Positions 41,766 through 51,437 of a stretch of DNA of 64,000 nt are shown piece by piece; position 1 is the stretch's first letter, and the number at the start of each line of letters is the position of its first letter. The DNA lies in the NCBI RefSeq assembly GCF_014836595.1, contig NZ_JACSQO010000005.1:144556-208555 (forward strand), read 5' to 3'. Source of the stretch: Psychrobacillus faecigallinarum. Lineage in GTDB: Bacteria; Bacillota; Bacilli; Bacillales_A; Planococcaceae. The notes below the pieces were generated by a model, which searched no databases, had not been told where the DNA came from, and saw only the letters and a program-made list of their open reading frames with translations. Both the position numbers and the translations under genes were made by a program.

Positions 41766-42848
41766 TTATTTATATTCACCAAGTATTTCTACTGCTTTTT
41801 CTGTGATGGAGGTATCTACTGCTTTATCAAAGTCTACATCTCCACTAATTGCACCATTTTCTTTGTATGCATCATATTGCTTAACAACGTCATCTAAAAA
41901 CATTTTACCATCAGGGTCTAAGCCTGTGACAAATACCTTTTCCCATAATGCAGGGTCCTTTAAGGAAGTATGCTTTGTCATGATTTCAATGATTTCCGCT
42001 TTTCCTTCCCCTTTTATAAAGGCATCATTATAATCACGAACTCCTTTTAGATAAGCAGCCATGAATCGAAGGGATACATCTTGTTCCTCACTCATAAATT
42101 GAGGAGATCCTAAAACCATCGCTATTTGAGATTCCGGTGCATAATCCGTTGCATCTCCAAAACGCTCATGGAATCCATTTTCAATTCCCTGCGTGATTAA
42201 TGGTTCAATTTGAAGAGCAGCATCTATAGATCCATTTTCAATGGCACCAAGCATGCTCCCGAAATCACCAAGCAGTACAAATTCCACGTCTTCCTGCGTC
42301 AAACCTGCGTGCTTCAGCATTTCTAGATAAATATATTCATCGATCGAGTTTTTGGAGGAAACGGCAATACGCTTTCCTTCAAAATCCTTATACTCCTTGA
42401 TGACGTCCTTCATATGGTTTCCAATGACGAAAGTGAAATACGATTTACCTGGGACGTTATGACCCTTATCTGCAATAATTTTCACATCAATTCCCTGCGC
42501 AATGGCATTAAAAAATGAAGCAGTAGAAACTCCACCAGCGATATCTACGTCCCCCGAAGCAAGGGCAGGAAGCATCTCATCACTATTTGCAAATTGGGCA
42601 AATTCTACTTCAATATTGTAGTCCTCAAAGTAACCTTTCTCCTTGGCAATGTAAAAGCCTGCTCCTGAGGCAGCACCATCCTCGGCTATAATTACTTTCG
42701 CTTTTTTATCCAGTGGAGCTAAATCTCCAGATGGGTTATCCTTACTGACTTGATCGTCAATGCTGCCAGAACTTTCTTTTTCCTTCGAACTACAAGCACC
42801 AAGTAATAGAATAGTGGACGCAAATAGTATGAACCAGCGTTTCTTCAC
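41766..42848 (-). CDS. nitrate/sulfonate/taurine-type substrate-binding lipoprotein
   Basis: 360 residues with lipobox LLLGACSS (Cys20). The NMT1/SsuA-like body contains GAASGAGFYIAKEKGYFEDY, GDVDIAGG, GKRIAVSSKNSIDEYI and a hinge region LGSPQFMSEE. The family binds sulfonates, taurine, nitrate or thiamine precursors; the actual ligand cannot be decided. It is the last gene of a permease-ATPase-binder operon. Confidence 0.85.
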   Translation of the reverse strand: MKKRWFILFASTILLLGACSSKEKESSGSIDDQVSKDNPSGDLAPLDKKAKVIIAEDGAASGAGFYIAKEKGYFEDYNIEVEFAQFANSDEMLPALASGDVDIAGGVSTASFFNAIAQGIDVKIIADKGHNVPGKSYFTFVIGNHMKDVIKEYKDFEGKRIAVSSKNSIDEYIYLEMLKHAGLTQEDVEFVLLGDFGSMLGAIENGSIDAALQIEPLITQGIENGFHERFGDATDYAPESQIAMVLGSPQFMSEEQDVSLRFMAAYLKGVRDYNDAFIKGEGKAEIIEIMTKHTSLKDPALWEKVFVTGLDPDGKMFLDDVVKQYDAYKENGAISGDVDFDKAVDTSITEKAVEILGEYK

Positions 42849-42860
42849 AACTTTCCTCCT

Positions 42861-43640
42861 TTATTTTCTCGATTTTTGAACTTCTTGCTGTAAATGATTC
42901 CATATAGATATAAATTGTTCAGCCATCTCTGCATTTGCCCTAACCTGCTCCATCGTACGTGGTCTTGGCATAGGAACTTTTATCTCCCTAACAATCTCAC
43001 CTGGATGAGAGCTTAATAATACTATCCGATCACTCAGTAACAACGCCTCATCAATGCTATGAGTGATAAATAAAACAGTTTTTTTATTTTCAGACCAGAT
43101 AGATAATAATTCTTCCTGCAGTATAAATTTGTTCTGTTCATCTAAAGCAGCAAATGGTTCATCCATTAAAAGTATTTCTGGGTCATTGGCAAAAGCCCTA
43201 GCGATACTAATCCTTTGCTTCATTCCTCCAGAAAGCTCCTTTGGATAAAGCGTTGAAAAGTTAATTAATCCTACCTTTTTTAAGTAATAGTCAGTTTGCT
43301 TCTTTACAAACTCCTGAGGTAGATGCCTCATTTTTAATCCAAAGGCGACGTTTTCTTCAACTGTCAGCCACGGAATAACTCCTTTTTCTTGAAAAACCAT
43401 GGATTGTAGAGGACGGTTGCCTGCCTCTGCATCAATTGAAAAAGATCCAGAGCTCGGTGTTTCAAGTCCAGCAAGAATTCGTAGAAGAGTTGTCTTTCCA
43501 CACCCACTTGGTCCAACTAAACAGATGAATTCCCCTTCATTTACTTGAAGGGAAATGTTCTTTATAGCCGTGACACTGTTATTTTTTTTATAGAAAACCT
43601 TAGTCATGTTATCAATCGATATTTTTACTTTGCTACTCAT
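42861..43640 (-). CDS. ABC transporter ATP-binding protein, SsuB/TauB-like
   Basis: 259 residues. Walker A GPSGCGKTT, signature LSGGMKQRISIARA, Walker B ILLMDEPFAALDEQ and LFITHSIDEA are all intact. Its stop is 12 bases from the binding-protein start. Confidence 0.9.
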   Translation of the reverse strand: MSSKVKISIDNMTKVFYKKNNSVTAIKNISLQVNEGEFICLVGPSGCGKTTLLRILAGLETPSSGSFSIDAEAGNRPLQSMVFQEKGVIPWLTVEENVAFGLKMRHLPQEFVKKQTDYYLKKVGLINFSTLYPKELSGGMKQRISIARAFANDPEILLMDEPFAALDEQNKFILQEELLSIWSENKKTVLFITHSIDEALLLSDRIVLLSSHPGEIVREIKVPMPRPRTMEQVRANAEMAEQFISIWNHLQQEVQKSRK

Positions 43641-43644
43641 TTAC

Positions 43645-44472
43645 TCACCTCCATGGTACGATTCTCTTTTGCAGTCCACGCAGGAGAAGGGAAAATAAAA
43701 ACCCAAAAAAAGAAATGAGTACTAAACCAACGAACATTTCTTTTAACATGAATGCCTTATAAGAGGTCCATATTAAAAATCCAATACCGGATGTAGCTCC
43801 CATCATTTCTGCTGCAACGATGGTTAATAATGCGATTGCCTGCCCCATTTGAATGCCCTCTAGCATCACGGGCAAGGCTCCAGGAAAAGCAATTTTTACG
43901 AAGAAGTTCTTTGGACTTGCCCCATAATTTTTAGCTACGTCCAAATGTACTTGGTCTATGTTCAACACACCAGCAACTGTATTAATAACAACAGGAAAAA
44001 ATACACTTCCAGCAATTGTTACTACTTTAGAGAAGTCTCCAATACCAAAAAGAATAATGATAATTGGCATTAAAGCGAGAGTAGGAATTGGCATAAAAGC
44101 CATGACAATTGGAGATATAAAATGTCGAATAGGTGCATACAATCCCATTAACAACCCGATGACCACTCCAGGAATGACACCAAGCAGGAAACCCATCGCA
44201 ATTCTATAGAGCGAAACTGATACATGGGTCCAGAGCATCCCGTTTGTAGCTAGTTCAAAAAATGTCGATACTATGGCTGAAGGAGGAGGGAAAAAGCGAA
44301 TATCTAAAATTCCCGTTCGCGAAAAAACCTCCCAAAGGATTAAGATGAGTATTGGTGAAGTAATTGTTAAAAGTTGCTTACCTCGTTCTCTTAGTTGTTG
44401 CTTTTTCCATTCCTTTTGTTCCGTTTCATAAGGCTCGTAATCCCTGTCTACAAGCCCTTTTTCATCGCGCAT
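43645..44472 (-). CDS. ABC transporter permease, SsuC/TauC-like
   Basis: A 275-residue six-helix permease. The EAA-type loop is LDVAKNYGASPKNFFVKIAF. It is first in the operon, four bases upstream of the ATPase gene, with GGTGGTGAAAG before the start. Confidence 0.9.
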   Translation of the reverse strand: MRDEKGLVDRDYEPYETEQKEWKKQQLRERGKQLLTITSPILILILWEVFSRTGILDIRFFPPPSAIVSTFFELATNGMLWTHVSVSLYRIAMGFLLGVIPGVVIGLLMGLYAPIRHFISPIVMAFMPIPTLALMPIIIILFGIGDFSKVVTIAGSVFFPVVINTVAGVLNIDQVHLDVAKNYGASPKNFFVKIAFPGALPVMLEGIQMGQAIALLTIVAAEMMGATSGIGFLIWTSYKAFMLKEMFVGLVLISFFGFLFSLLLRGLQKRIVPWR

Positions 44473-44594
44473 CTTTCACCACCTCTTTCTAAAAATAATA
44501 TGTCGAATGGCGAAAATGTGTGAAAGAGCCTATAATGAAAATTGACTTAAATTGTAGTATTTGTTAATTTAATATCATCAAAAGGAGGAAGAAT

Positions 44595-45944
44595 ATGACA
44601 GACAAACAGTTAAGATCTAACCGAGAATTGCCATATTTTATTTTATGTATCCTATTTAGTCTGCTAATTTATGTTATAGCTATAGCAACTATTTTTGGGG
44701 TTGCTATTTTTGTAGTCTTGTTTTTAATCAGTACATATGCACTTATTATGCATCTCGGCTATGTTAGGGCAAATGGAATTCGAATTAGTGAAAGGCAATT
44801 TCCTGATGTGTATGAACGCATAACACGTATGTCTCACGATATGAAACTAAAACGTGTACCGGATATATTTGTGGTTCATTCCGAGGGGGCATTTAACGCA
44901 TTTGCAACACGCTTTTTAGGAAAAAATATGGTTGTTCTATATTCAGAAGTTTTTGAGCTTGCTAGAGAGCAGGGCGAAGCAGAGCTTGATTTTATCATCG
45001 CCCATGAGCTTACACATATTAAACGAAATCATATATGGAAAAACATTTTAATCATGCCAGCTCAATTACTTCCATTTCTTTCACAAGCTTATAGCCGTGC
45101 TTGTGAGTATACATGCGACCGCCAAGCAGCTTATTTCATCCAAGACGGGGCAGCAGCTAAGCGTGGACTGACCATTTTGAGTATTGGAAAGGAACTTTAT
45201 AAAGAGGTAAATGAGGATGCATATTTAGAACAAATTTCGACGGAGTCTAACGTAATTACATGGCTTGGTGAAATACTTTCTTCCCATCCAACAACTCCTA
45301 AAAGAGTCCAAGCAGTCGGGCATTTTATGCAGGTAGAAGGAACTCCTACCTATTATCCTAACGCAAACAAAATAGCTCTTGGAGTTGGTGCCCTGTTTGG
45401 TATTTTCTTCATTGGTTATTTTGGAATCATAGCTATAGTTCTAGCAGGATCTCTAACCTATGCTAGTATTTTCCCTGAAGATTTTTTTGAGAATGAAGCA
45501 GCATTAAATACTTCTGTTTCAGAGGAGTCAACAGTTGACGCATCCTCCGCACCATTACCAATGGAATCCCTTAATATGACTCCTTTAATGGAAGCAGTTG
45601 TGAATGGCGATTATATAACGGTTCAGGAGCTTGTAGCCAGTGGAGTTGATTTAGAGGAACGAGATGCAGAAGAAACAACCGCTTTACATCATGCAGTATA
45701 TGCAAACGATACCAGGTTAGCATATATTTTACTCGAAGCTGGAGCTAACGCTAATACAGAGGATCTCTATTCAAACGCTCTAACTGCTTCTTTTTATGAA
45801 GATAACTACGAATTGGCAGCCTTATTACATGTGTATGGAGCCGATCCTACTAAGATTGATCCAGAAGGATACTCTGGGACTAATATTCTAGGGGTTAGTG
45901 AGGAACAATTCGCAGATACAGTAAAAGGGTTAATCCCAGAATAA
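44595..45944 (+). CDS. M48 metallopeptidase with C-terminal ankyrin repeats
   Basis: 449 residues. Two N-terminal membrane helices (about residues 13-52) precede the M48 core with H137-E-L-T-H141 (FIIAHELTHIKRN) and the third ligand Glu171 in RACEYTCDRQA. A third hydrophobic stretch near 260-285 separates it from a C-terminal module of about 110 residues with three ankyrin repeats (MTPLMEAVVNGDYITVQELV, TALHHAVYANDTRLAYILLE, and a third). HtpX-type proteases act in membrane protein quality control; the ankyrin module is unusual and may bind a partner. Confidence 0.85.
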   Translation: MTDKQLRSNRELPYFILCILFSLLIYVIAIATIFGVAIFVVLFLISTYALIMHLGYVRANGIRISERQFPDVYERITRMSHDMKLKRVPDIFVVHSEGAFNAFATRFLGKNMVVLYSEVFELAREQGEAELDFIIAHELTHIKRNHIWKNILIMPAQLLPFLSQAYSRACEYTCDRQAAYFIQDGAAAKRGLTILSIGKELYKEVNEDAYLEQISTESNVITWLGEILSSHPTTPKRVQAVGHFMQVEGTPTYYPNANKIALGVGALFGIFFIGYFGIIAIVLAGSLTYASIFPEDFFENEAALNTSVSEESTVDASSAPLPMESLNMTPLMEAVVNGDYITVQELVASGVDLEERDAEETTALHHAVYANDTRLAYILLEAGANANTEDLYSNALTASFYEDNYELAALLHVYGADPTKIDPEGYSGTNILGVSEEQFADTVKGLIPE

Positions 45945-46054
45945 TTTTATAGTAGACCATTAAAGGGCGCTACTGGAGATAGGAGAAATACAAAAGCAAC
46001 TTTAAAAGCCTTCAGTTGAAACAGTCTTCTTATATAACATTATCTTTTAAATTT

Positions 46055-46091
46055 AAGGTGTCTGGTCGTGATATGACCAGACACCTTTTTC
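46055..46091 (+). terminator. intrinsic terminator of the M48 gene
   Basis: AAGGTGTCTGGTC and GACCAGACACCTT arms with a short loop, followed by TTT. It is about 110 bases past the stop. Confidence 0.85.
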
Positions 46092-46534
46092 GGTAATTTT
46101 ATTAGTAAAGCCATCCATATTCTTTCTTCAACTAATAAATAATAATAAGGGCTAAGTAATCAAATATGATAGCTTTCCGTGGGGTGAGCTTTAAGCCATC
46201 ACCGCTCTCTACACGCGCGTTTGTGATGTCTTATCTGTCTCACTCATCCCACTGGAGTCGCCGCCTTTCGCTACAATCATGCATTAAGTAGAAATGTTAA
46301 AGTGCTATTGGTAATTTAGCTCATTATCTGTTTTTTGCATTATTATAAAAGCATTTGAGCTAAAGTATTTAAGTTAAGAATAATGTATTTAATCGATTTC
46401 CGCTTCGTTTTTACTGCTTAAAGTAAGGTCTCACTCAAAAAAGGAAGATACTCAACTTAATTGCATTTTTGCGAGCGTCTTTTGCATTAGAAAAGTCATC
46501 ATCATTTCCTCCATGAGCTAAAGTCTTTTTCCTT
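46092..46534. other. intergenic stretch containing an interspersed repeat
   Basis: The stretch 46167-46290 is GC-richer than its surroundings, with CTTTCCGTGGGGTGAGCTTT at one end and CACTGGAGTCGCCGCCTTTC at the other. This wording is familiar from many Bacillales intergenic spacers, so it is probably a short interspersed repeat. The remaining bases show nothing. Confidence 0.5.
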
Positions 46535-47035
46535 CTATGACAAATTATTACGTAATGATGTTACATTATTAATGTTTGTCTTCCAGCTATTCATTAATAT
46601 CATTTGTCTTTGCTTTAAATCCTCAAACGGTTCTTCCATCACTTCAATACGGTCAAATTTTTCTAGGAAGATGGAGGTGTCCCTTAGCCTCTTATATCCT
46701 CCGAATCCCTCGTCATCATTTAGTAGCCATACTACCCGCTGGATCTTAGCAAACAATATTCCTCCCGTACACATTGGGCATGGCTCGAGTGAGCTATAAA
46801 GCGTAAACTTCTTGTTTTTTATTTTAGCATCAAACATTGCTGATCCTGCGTTTCGTATGGCTTCAATCTCAGCATGTGCCGTAATATCCTGACTTGGATG
46901 CACTCTGTTTCTGCCTTTTGCAATGAGGTTAAAATGTTCATCTACAATAACCGAACCAACTGGATAGGTATTCTCCTCTAAAGCTTTTTCTGCTTCCTCT
47001 AATGCCATCTCTAAGAAGTGTCGATCTATGTCCAT
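46535..47035 (-). CDS. cytidine/deoxycytidylate-type nucleoside deaminase
   Basis: 166 residues of the zinc deaminase superfamily. HAE is at 54-56 (ITAHAEIEAI) and the second motif EPCPMCTGG has Cys86 and Cys89. This is the guanine-deaminase/TadA-like PCxxC class. It begins just before the sbcC stop, 12 bases away on the same strand. Substrate uncertain: guanine, adenosine in tRNA or another base is possible. Confidence 0.88.
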   Translation of the reverse strand: MDIDRHFLEMALEEAEKALEENTYPVGSVIVDEHFNLIAKGRNRVHPSQDITAHAEIEAIRNAGSAMFDAKIKNKKFTLYSSLEPCPMCTGGILFAKIQRVVWLLNDDEGFGGYKRLRDTSIFLEKFDRIEVMEEPFEDLKQRQMILMNSWKTNINNVTSLRNNLS

Positions 47036-47047
47036 GGTGCTCCCCCG

Positions 47048-50000
47048 TTACTTAATCACAAATTTTGTTTGGCTGTAGCCTTCTTTTAGCTTTTCCACTT
47101 CAAGAATCGCAGGAATGGCCGACTTAAGCTCACTAACATGAGAAATTACACCAACCATTCGTCCAGATTTCTGAAGGTCTACTAGTGTATCTATTGCGTT
47201 ATTTAATGATTCCTCGTCTAGAGAACCAAAGCCTTCGTCGATAAACATCGTTTCAATCCTTACACTTCCACGATAACCCTGGATGACGTCCGACATACCG
47301 AGAGCAAGGCATAGGGAGGCATTAAACTTTTCTCCTCCTGACAATGTTTTTACATCACGAATTTGACCGGTATAGGCATCATATACATCTAATCCAAGCC
47401 CACTTTGTTTCCCATGGGTTTCCTGTCTATCGCTTCTCATTAGTTGGTACTGGCCATTCGATAAATACTTCAGCCTCTCATTGGCTGCATGAATGATTTG
47501 CTCTAAGTACTCAATTTGTATATATCGTTCAAATGAGATCTTTAAAGGATTTTGCCCTCTAAGCAAATCATACAAATCGAGGATATGACCTACTTGTTGC
47601 TCTAATTTGGCTATACGCTCGCTAGATAATGATAATTTTTCTTGTATTTCTGTTCCAGCTTTTACGTATTCCTTTGTACTGTTTAGAGTGTTTAACGCTG
47701 ATTCGTATGCATTTTTAAGGTGAGTTAACTCCTCTTCAAGTAACTTTAAATCAGCCTTACTTTTACCTTCAAGCTTCTTCTGCCCATCCTTAACTTGCTC
47801 AGTAAAGGTATGCACTGCCTGTTTGTAAGCTTCACAGCGTTCCTTTAGTGTCTCTCGATCACGTTCACCCATTTTTGCTTCCTCATAAGCTCTTATCGTC
47901 TCAAAGCCCGCCTTAGATAATGCTTCTTTGAACTGGTGATCGGCCTTCTCTTTCTTGCGTATGGCTTCCTTCGCAGATTGAATGGCATGCTCGAGCTTCA
48001 TCTCAGCTTTCGTATTCGAATCCTCAGCTTCTTTATATTTCTTTTGCACTTGCTCCCACGTATCTTCTAGCTGCTCCTTAAATCTTTTAGCCGCTCTAAT
48101 TTGGTCCTGTAGGTCGTCTAAATTAGCCACTGTACTTGGAATAGAGCTCTGTTTTGAATCTACTACTGCTTTTACCTGCTCATATTCACCTTTTATCTGA
48201 AGGTATAATTTTTCTATATTATTTTTTTCATCTTCTAATTGCTCTATTTGTTCTAAGTTTTTTTTGTATGCTTCTTTTAAGGAATTTAGGTTTGCTTTAT
48301 CGGAACGCAGCTCTCCTATTTCTATTTCTAGCTTTTCAACATCTAGCTTCACTTGCTCTATTTCTAAAATAGATAATTGAAGCTCTTCTAATTGCTCTAA
48401 TATTTTTTCTACATTTTCCTGAGCATTTTCTCTTTTGGTACGGACGGTTAAAAAGCTAGTTTCCTTTTGGGTTAAATTACCTTTAAGCATTTGCATTTGG
48501 ACATCGTTTAATATATCTTCATGAATTCGCGTACTAGTTGGCTTATGTTCGGTACTGCCACACACAGGACAAGCTTCCCCGTCAACGAGCTTAGAGGCCA
48601 GAATACTTGCTTGGCTAGTTAGCCATTTCTCCTCTTCATGTTGAAGTGTTAGCTTGGCTTCCAGAAATACTTTTTCTTCCGTTTCTTCTAGACGCTTCAA
48701 TTCTTCAAACGTCTTCTCCTGCTGTATAAATTCCTGCATTAGCTGATAATGCTCTTTAATCTGAGAATATTGTTGAACCTTGTTATCTAACAGATCGACC
48801 CGCTCTTCTAGTTCTTCTTTTTTCTCTTTCAACAAAAGGATGCTTGCCTTAGCTTGCTGGTACTTGCCTATTTTTAAATCTAGCTGTGCTTTTAATTTAT
48901 TTTGGCTATCGTCAGTTTCTTTTAATTGCGTTTTCTTTTGCTCTAGCTCTTCCATTAATGGCAGTAGAGCATTTAGCTGGATTAAAGCCTTTACACTTAG
49001 CTCTCGCTCTTGTTTCCTGTTTGATTCTTGAAGAAATTCTTTCTCCATTTGGCTAAAGAAATTAGCCTTTAAAGCTAGCTCTTCCTTTGCTTTCTCCATT
49101 AGGCTTGCCTTTAGATTTTCTTCCGTCACTGTTTCTCTATAGTAGTTTTCGATTGCTTCTATTGAGCTTGCTCTCTCTGCAGCCTCTAACCTTTTTCCTT
49201 CTTCTACATACGCAATCTCCTGCCCAAGAAGCTGTTGTAACTTCTGCTCTTTGAACTCTAGATCTTCCAGTTGTATATTTGTATTTTTAGCATTGTAGTA
49301 TGCAGACTGCTTGGCAATTTGATTTTCATATGCTTCCTCACTGGAAACTTCATCTTTTTTAATCTTTTGGCAGTAAAACTTAGTCTCCTCCTGCAAGGCA
49401 TCTTGTAATTGGAAGATATTAAATTGACCATCCTCCAGTAACTCAAAAAGTCTAGATTCTCGTTTCGGAAACGAAGCCACAATTTGTTCGGAATAACTAT
49501 TGCGAGTACTTTCTTCTTTTTTAAGCTCAGCTTCAGCGACTACTTTTTTCTCTTTTAACCTTTCATTAATCATTCTATAAGGTTCGGTTTTAAAAATTTT
49601 TCGAAGGATTGCTTCCTTGTTTTCTGTAGAAGAGGTTAATAGTTTCCTAAATTCCCCCTGGGGAAGCATGACGATTTGGCTGAATTGATCTTGCGTAAGC
49701 CCAATGATGTCCTCAACCTTTTTGTTAATCTCTGAAACTATTTGTCTTTCGACAACAGGTACTTCTCCTGTCTCCTTAATCTCAAAGAACTCATATCTTT
49801 CACCTGTTGAGCTTTTATTTCCTTTTTTAACATGAGGAAGCTGTCTAAAAATACGATATTTCCTATTAAATATTTCAAAAATCAATTCAACAGAAGTGTG
49901 CGTATTGTCCAGTGCAAAGTCGCTTCGCAACATTTTTGTATCTTTTCTATCTTCCCCGCTTCCGGAGCCATATAGAGCAAAGCTTATGCCATCAAATATA

Positions 50001-50128
50001 GTAGTCTTTCCCGCTCCAGTAGCTCCTGATATAACAAATAGGCGATGGTCCTTCAAATCCAAAAAGTTAATGGTTTCTGTAAATTTATAAGGACCGAATG
50101 CGGTCATTTTCAATTGAATTGGCTTCAT
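47048..50128 (-). CDS. sbcC: exonuclease subunit SbcC
   Basis: A 1026-residue Rad50-like ATPase. Walker A GATGAGKTT is at residues 35-43. The ABC signature and Walker B lie near the C-terminus (TLSGGEKFNASLCLALGMSD, then FIDEGFGSLDEESL). Two long coiled coils flank a zinc hook CPVCGSTEHKP at about residue 523. With SbcD it processes DNA hairpins and protein-blocked ends. It overlaps sbcD by four bases. Confidence 0.95.
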   Translation of the reverse strand: MKPIQLKMTAFGPYKFTETINFLDLKDHRLFVISGATGAGKTTIFDGISFALYGSGSGEDRKDTKMLRSDFALDNTHTSVELIFEIFNRKYRIFRQLPHVKKGNKSSTGERYEFFEIKETGEVPVVERQIVSEINKKVEDIIGLTQDQFSQIVMLPQGEFRKLLTSSTENKEAILRKIFKTEPYRMINERLKEKKVVAEAELKKEESTRNSYSEQIVASFPKRESRLFELLEDGQFNIFQLQDALQEETKFYCQKIKKDEVSSEEAYENQIAKQSAYYNAKNTNIQLEDLEFKEQKLQQLLGQEIAYVEEGKRLEAAERASSIEAIENYYRETVTEENLKASLMEKAKEELALKANFFSQMEKEFLQESNRKQERELSVKALIQLNALLPLMEELEQKKTQLKETDDSQNKLKAQLDLKIGKYQQAKASILLLKEKKEELEERVDLLDNKVQQYSQIKEHYQLMQEFIQQEKTFEELKRLEETEEKVFLEAKLTLQHEEEKWLTSQASILASKLVDGEACPVCGSTEHKPTSTRIHEDILNDVQMQMLKGNLTQKETSFLTVRTKRENAQENVEKILEQLEELQLSILEIEQVKLDVEKLEIEIGELRSDKANLNSLKEAYKKNLEQIEQLEDEKNNIEKLYLQIKGEYEQVKAVVDSKQSSIPSTVANLDDLQDQIRAAKRFKEQLEDTWEQVQKKYKEAEDSNTKAEMKLEHAIQSAKEAIRKKEKADHQFKEALSKAGFETIRAYEEAKMGERDRETLKERCEAYKQAVHTFTEQVKDGQKKLEGKSKADLKLLEEELTHLKNAYESALNTLNSTKEYVKAGTEIQEKLSLSSERIAKLEQQVGHILDLYDLLRGQNPLKISFERYIQIEYLEQIIHAANERLKYLSNGQYQLMRSDRQETHGKQSGLGLDVYDAYTGQIRDVKTLSGGEKFNASLCLALGMSDVIQGYRGSVRIETMFIDEGFGSLDEESLNNAIDTLVDLQKSGRMVGVISHVSELKSAIPAILEVEKLKEGYSQTKFVIK

Positions 50129-51291
50129 GCTCCGCTCCCTCCTTCTCTCTCTTCAAGCATTAAGCCGGAAAGCACTCCCTTAAATAGCTCCTTAGTTTCC
50201 TCTGCCGGAGCTTGTCCCCTTATCTCCTCATAAAACGATTCAAATAACATAAAGTCATCCATTTTATGGCGGCTTATCTGTTCTTCTGTTTTACCTAATC
50301 CAATGGATTGAAATACCTTTCTTTCTACATGCATCGCATTAGGATACACAGTTCGAATTTGCTCCATTGGCGAAAGTACTGGTGTATCGTCTAGCAACTT
50401 AACAAAAATATAATCCTCACTTGTCGGGTGCTGAAGAATGTCAGTTAAATAGCCTTCCACTGTACGCATATCTCTGTTAGGGATTAGCAGCCTCTTTTCT
50501 ACCTTTAAATTACCCTCTTTATCAAGTTCTCCTATTAAAAAACCTTTTTTATGATGTTCCTCTGATATTGAATATTTTAAAGGTGATCCGGCGTATTGAA
50601 TGGTTTCATTTTGCACATAATGTGCTTGATGAAGATGGCCTAATGCCGTGTAATGAAAGTTCTTAAATAGAGAAGCGTCGACATACTCGGCTCCTCCAAT
50701 TGCTAGTGGTCTTTCTGACTCACTAGTATTTTCCTCCTCTTGTCCTTGAGGTGTAACAAAGGCATGTCCTACTAATACATGTCTTTTAGTAGAATCCATT
50801 TGTAATTCTATTTCTTCCACTATTTTTTTCATGGCTAGCTGATGACTAGTAATTGTCTCATCCTCCATTATAAATCGAACCTGTGAAGGATCCATATACG
50901 GTACTAGATGAAACTCTACTTCTCCATAGTCATCATTTATTGTCACTGATGTAAGTTCTTTTGTTAGTTGTCCCACTATATGTAAACCAGTTTCTTTCAT
51001 AATGTTGCTACCAAAGTTCAAACGACCTGGGCTGTCATGATTTCCAGCGATGCTTAGTACAGGAGTCTGATGTTTTAACACGATATCAGCCAGTATATCA
51101 TTCAATAAATTTACAGCATCAGAAGGTGGCACAGCTCGGTCATACAAATCACCAGCTATAATCACCACATCTGGTTTTTCTTCATCTATTGCTTTTAAAA
51201 ACTGGGCTAGCACAAGTCTCTGATCTTCGGTCATATAGATACCTTGTACTAATTTACCTAAATGCCAGTCTGCTGTGTGAAATATTTTCAA
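50125..51291 (-). CDS. sbcD: exonuclease subunit SbcD
   Basis: A 388-residue Mre11-type metallophosphoesterase. Metal motifs: DWHLGK (D8, H10), GDLYDR, GNHDSPGR, and GHAFVTPQG/GHLHQAHYV. It overlaps sbcC by four bases (ATGA), implying coupling. It has a capping domain after about residue 270. Confidence 0.95.
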   Translation of the reverse strand: MKIFHTADWHLGKLVQGIYMTEDQRLVLAQFLKAIDEEKPDVVIIAGDLYDRAVPPSDAVNLLNDILADIVLKHQTPVLSIAGNHDSPGRLNFGSNIMKETGLHIVGQLTKELTSVTINDDYGEVEFHLVPYMDPSQVRFIMEDETITSHQLAMKKIVEEIELQMDSTKRHVLVGHAFVTPQGQEEENTSESERPLAIGGAEYVDASLFKNFHYTALGHLHQAHYVQNETIQYAGSPLKYSISEEHHKKGFLIGELDKEGNLKVEKRLLIPNRDMRTVEGYLTDILQHPTSEDYIFVKLLDDTPVLSPMEQIRTVYPNAMHVERKVFQSIGLGKTEEQISRHKMDDFMLFESFYEEIRGQAPAEETKELFKGVLSGLMLEEREGGSGA

Positions 51292-51437
51292 GAGAAAATA
51301 CCCTCCTATATAAAGTTAGTATGTTTATTTATATCTATTTTATCATTTATAAATAACAGGTTATATTAACTTGCTAAGATTTCCTAATGAAGTTAAAAAG
51401 TAAAAATGTTATGATTATGACCAGAGGAGGATGTTAT

